In this document: positions 51,643-52,064 of the stretch, piece by piece
Position numbering within the stretch: position 1 is the first letter of the stretch
Layout: every line of letters begins with the position of its first letter
DNA from: Sulfuricurvum sp.
Lineage (GTDB): Bacteria; Campylobacterota; Campylobacteria; Campylobacterales; Sulfurimonadaceae
Length of the DNA: 52,064 bases
Direction of reading: 5' to 3'
NCBI GenBank assembly: GCA_028713245.1
Contig: JAQTOQ010000002.1
Coordinates: 1 to 52,064, forward strand
Notes under the pieces: model-generated
What the model saw: only the letters and a program-made list of their open reading frames with translations
The model's database searches: none
What the model was told of the DNA's origin: nothing
Translations under genes and position numbers: made by a program

Positions 51643-52064
51643 GTGGAAAACGAACATTTTATAAATGCAGTAAAAGCGATGATAGGACATGTAGGAGAGG
51701 ACCCTCAGCGTGAAGGACTTTTAAAAACCCCAGAACGAGTTCTCAAAGCCTATGAATTCATGTTTGGCGGCTACAGGCAAGATCCCCAAGCTATTTTGAA
51801 TTCAGCAATGTTTACGACAAGCAATGACGAAATGGTTTTGATCAAAGACATCGAGTTTTATTCTACGTGCGAGCACCATCTTCTCCCGATTATTGGTCGA
51901 GCCCATATCGCCTACATACCAGATGGCAAAGTCGTCGATCTCTCTAAGATCCCAAGAGTAGTGGATGTTTTTGCGCGACGTATGCAAATCCAAGAGCAGT
52001 TGACGGAGCAAATTGCCGATGCGCTCATGCGCTCTATCAATCCAAAAGGGGTCGCTGTGGTCAT
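51643..52064 (+). CDS. folE: GTP cyclohydrolase I (3'-truncated by window edge)
   Basis: GTG start; [81 protein letters not shown]. Confidence 0.95.
   Translation, partial: MENEHFINAVKAMIGHVGEDPQREGLLKTPERVLKAYEFMFGGYRQDPQAILNSAMFTTSNDEMVLIKDIEFYSTCEHHLLPIIGRAHIAYIPDGKVVDLSKIPRVVDVFARRMQIQEQLTEQIADALMRSINPKGVAVV

Overview
The window is a chromosomal origin region of a Campylobacterota (Sulfuricurvum/Sulfurimonas-like) bacterium. This assignment rests on gene content and on the tig-clpP-def / folE synteny; no database search was run. From left to right it contains: a surface-polysaccharide and type I secretion locus (GT2 glycosyltransferases, ABC/HlyD/TolC-like exporter, undecaprenyl-phosphate sugar transferase); tRNA-Thr(TGT); a phosphate regulon (porin, pstS, phoU-phoB-phoR-cca, pstCAB); queF; a degenerate GGDEF/EAL protein; gyrB-dnaN-dnaA | ruvC with a bipartite or tripartite oriC; a bifunctional PlsC/GNAT acyltransferase interrupted by an in-frame TGA; an RluD-type synthase whose CDS carries a perfect 16-bp parS; purB; nrdA; a coupled nrdB-nitrilase-pcm-methyltransferase-rsmB operon; a DUF748 protein; a YeiH-type transporter; a small accessory segment bounded by 28-bp inverted repeats and containing a frameshifted beta-barrel gene; a RelE/ParE toxin-antitoxin pair; comM/yifB; def; a degenerate GGDEF protein; clpP; tig; and a partial folE. 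The most notable non-coding signals are the DnaA-trio plus DnaA-box architecture between dnaN and dnaA, the parS inside the pseudouridine synthase gene, 11-bp-periodic Pho-box-like repeats upstream of pstS and the porin, and the repeat-bounded accessory segment. I found no CRISPR array, rRNA or transposase, and nothing I can firmly call a wholly new system.
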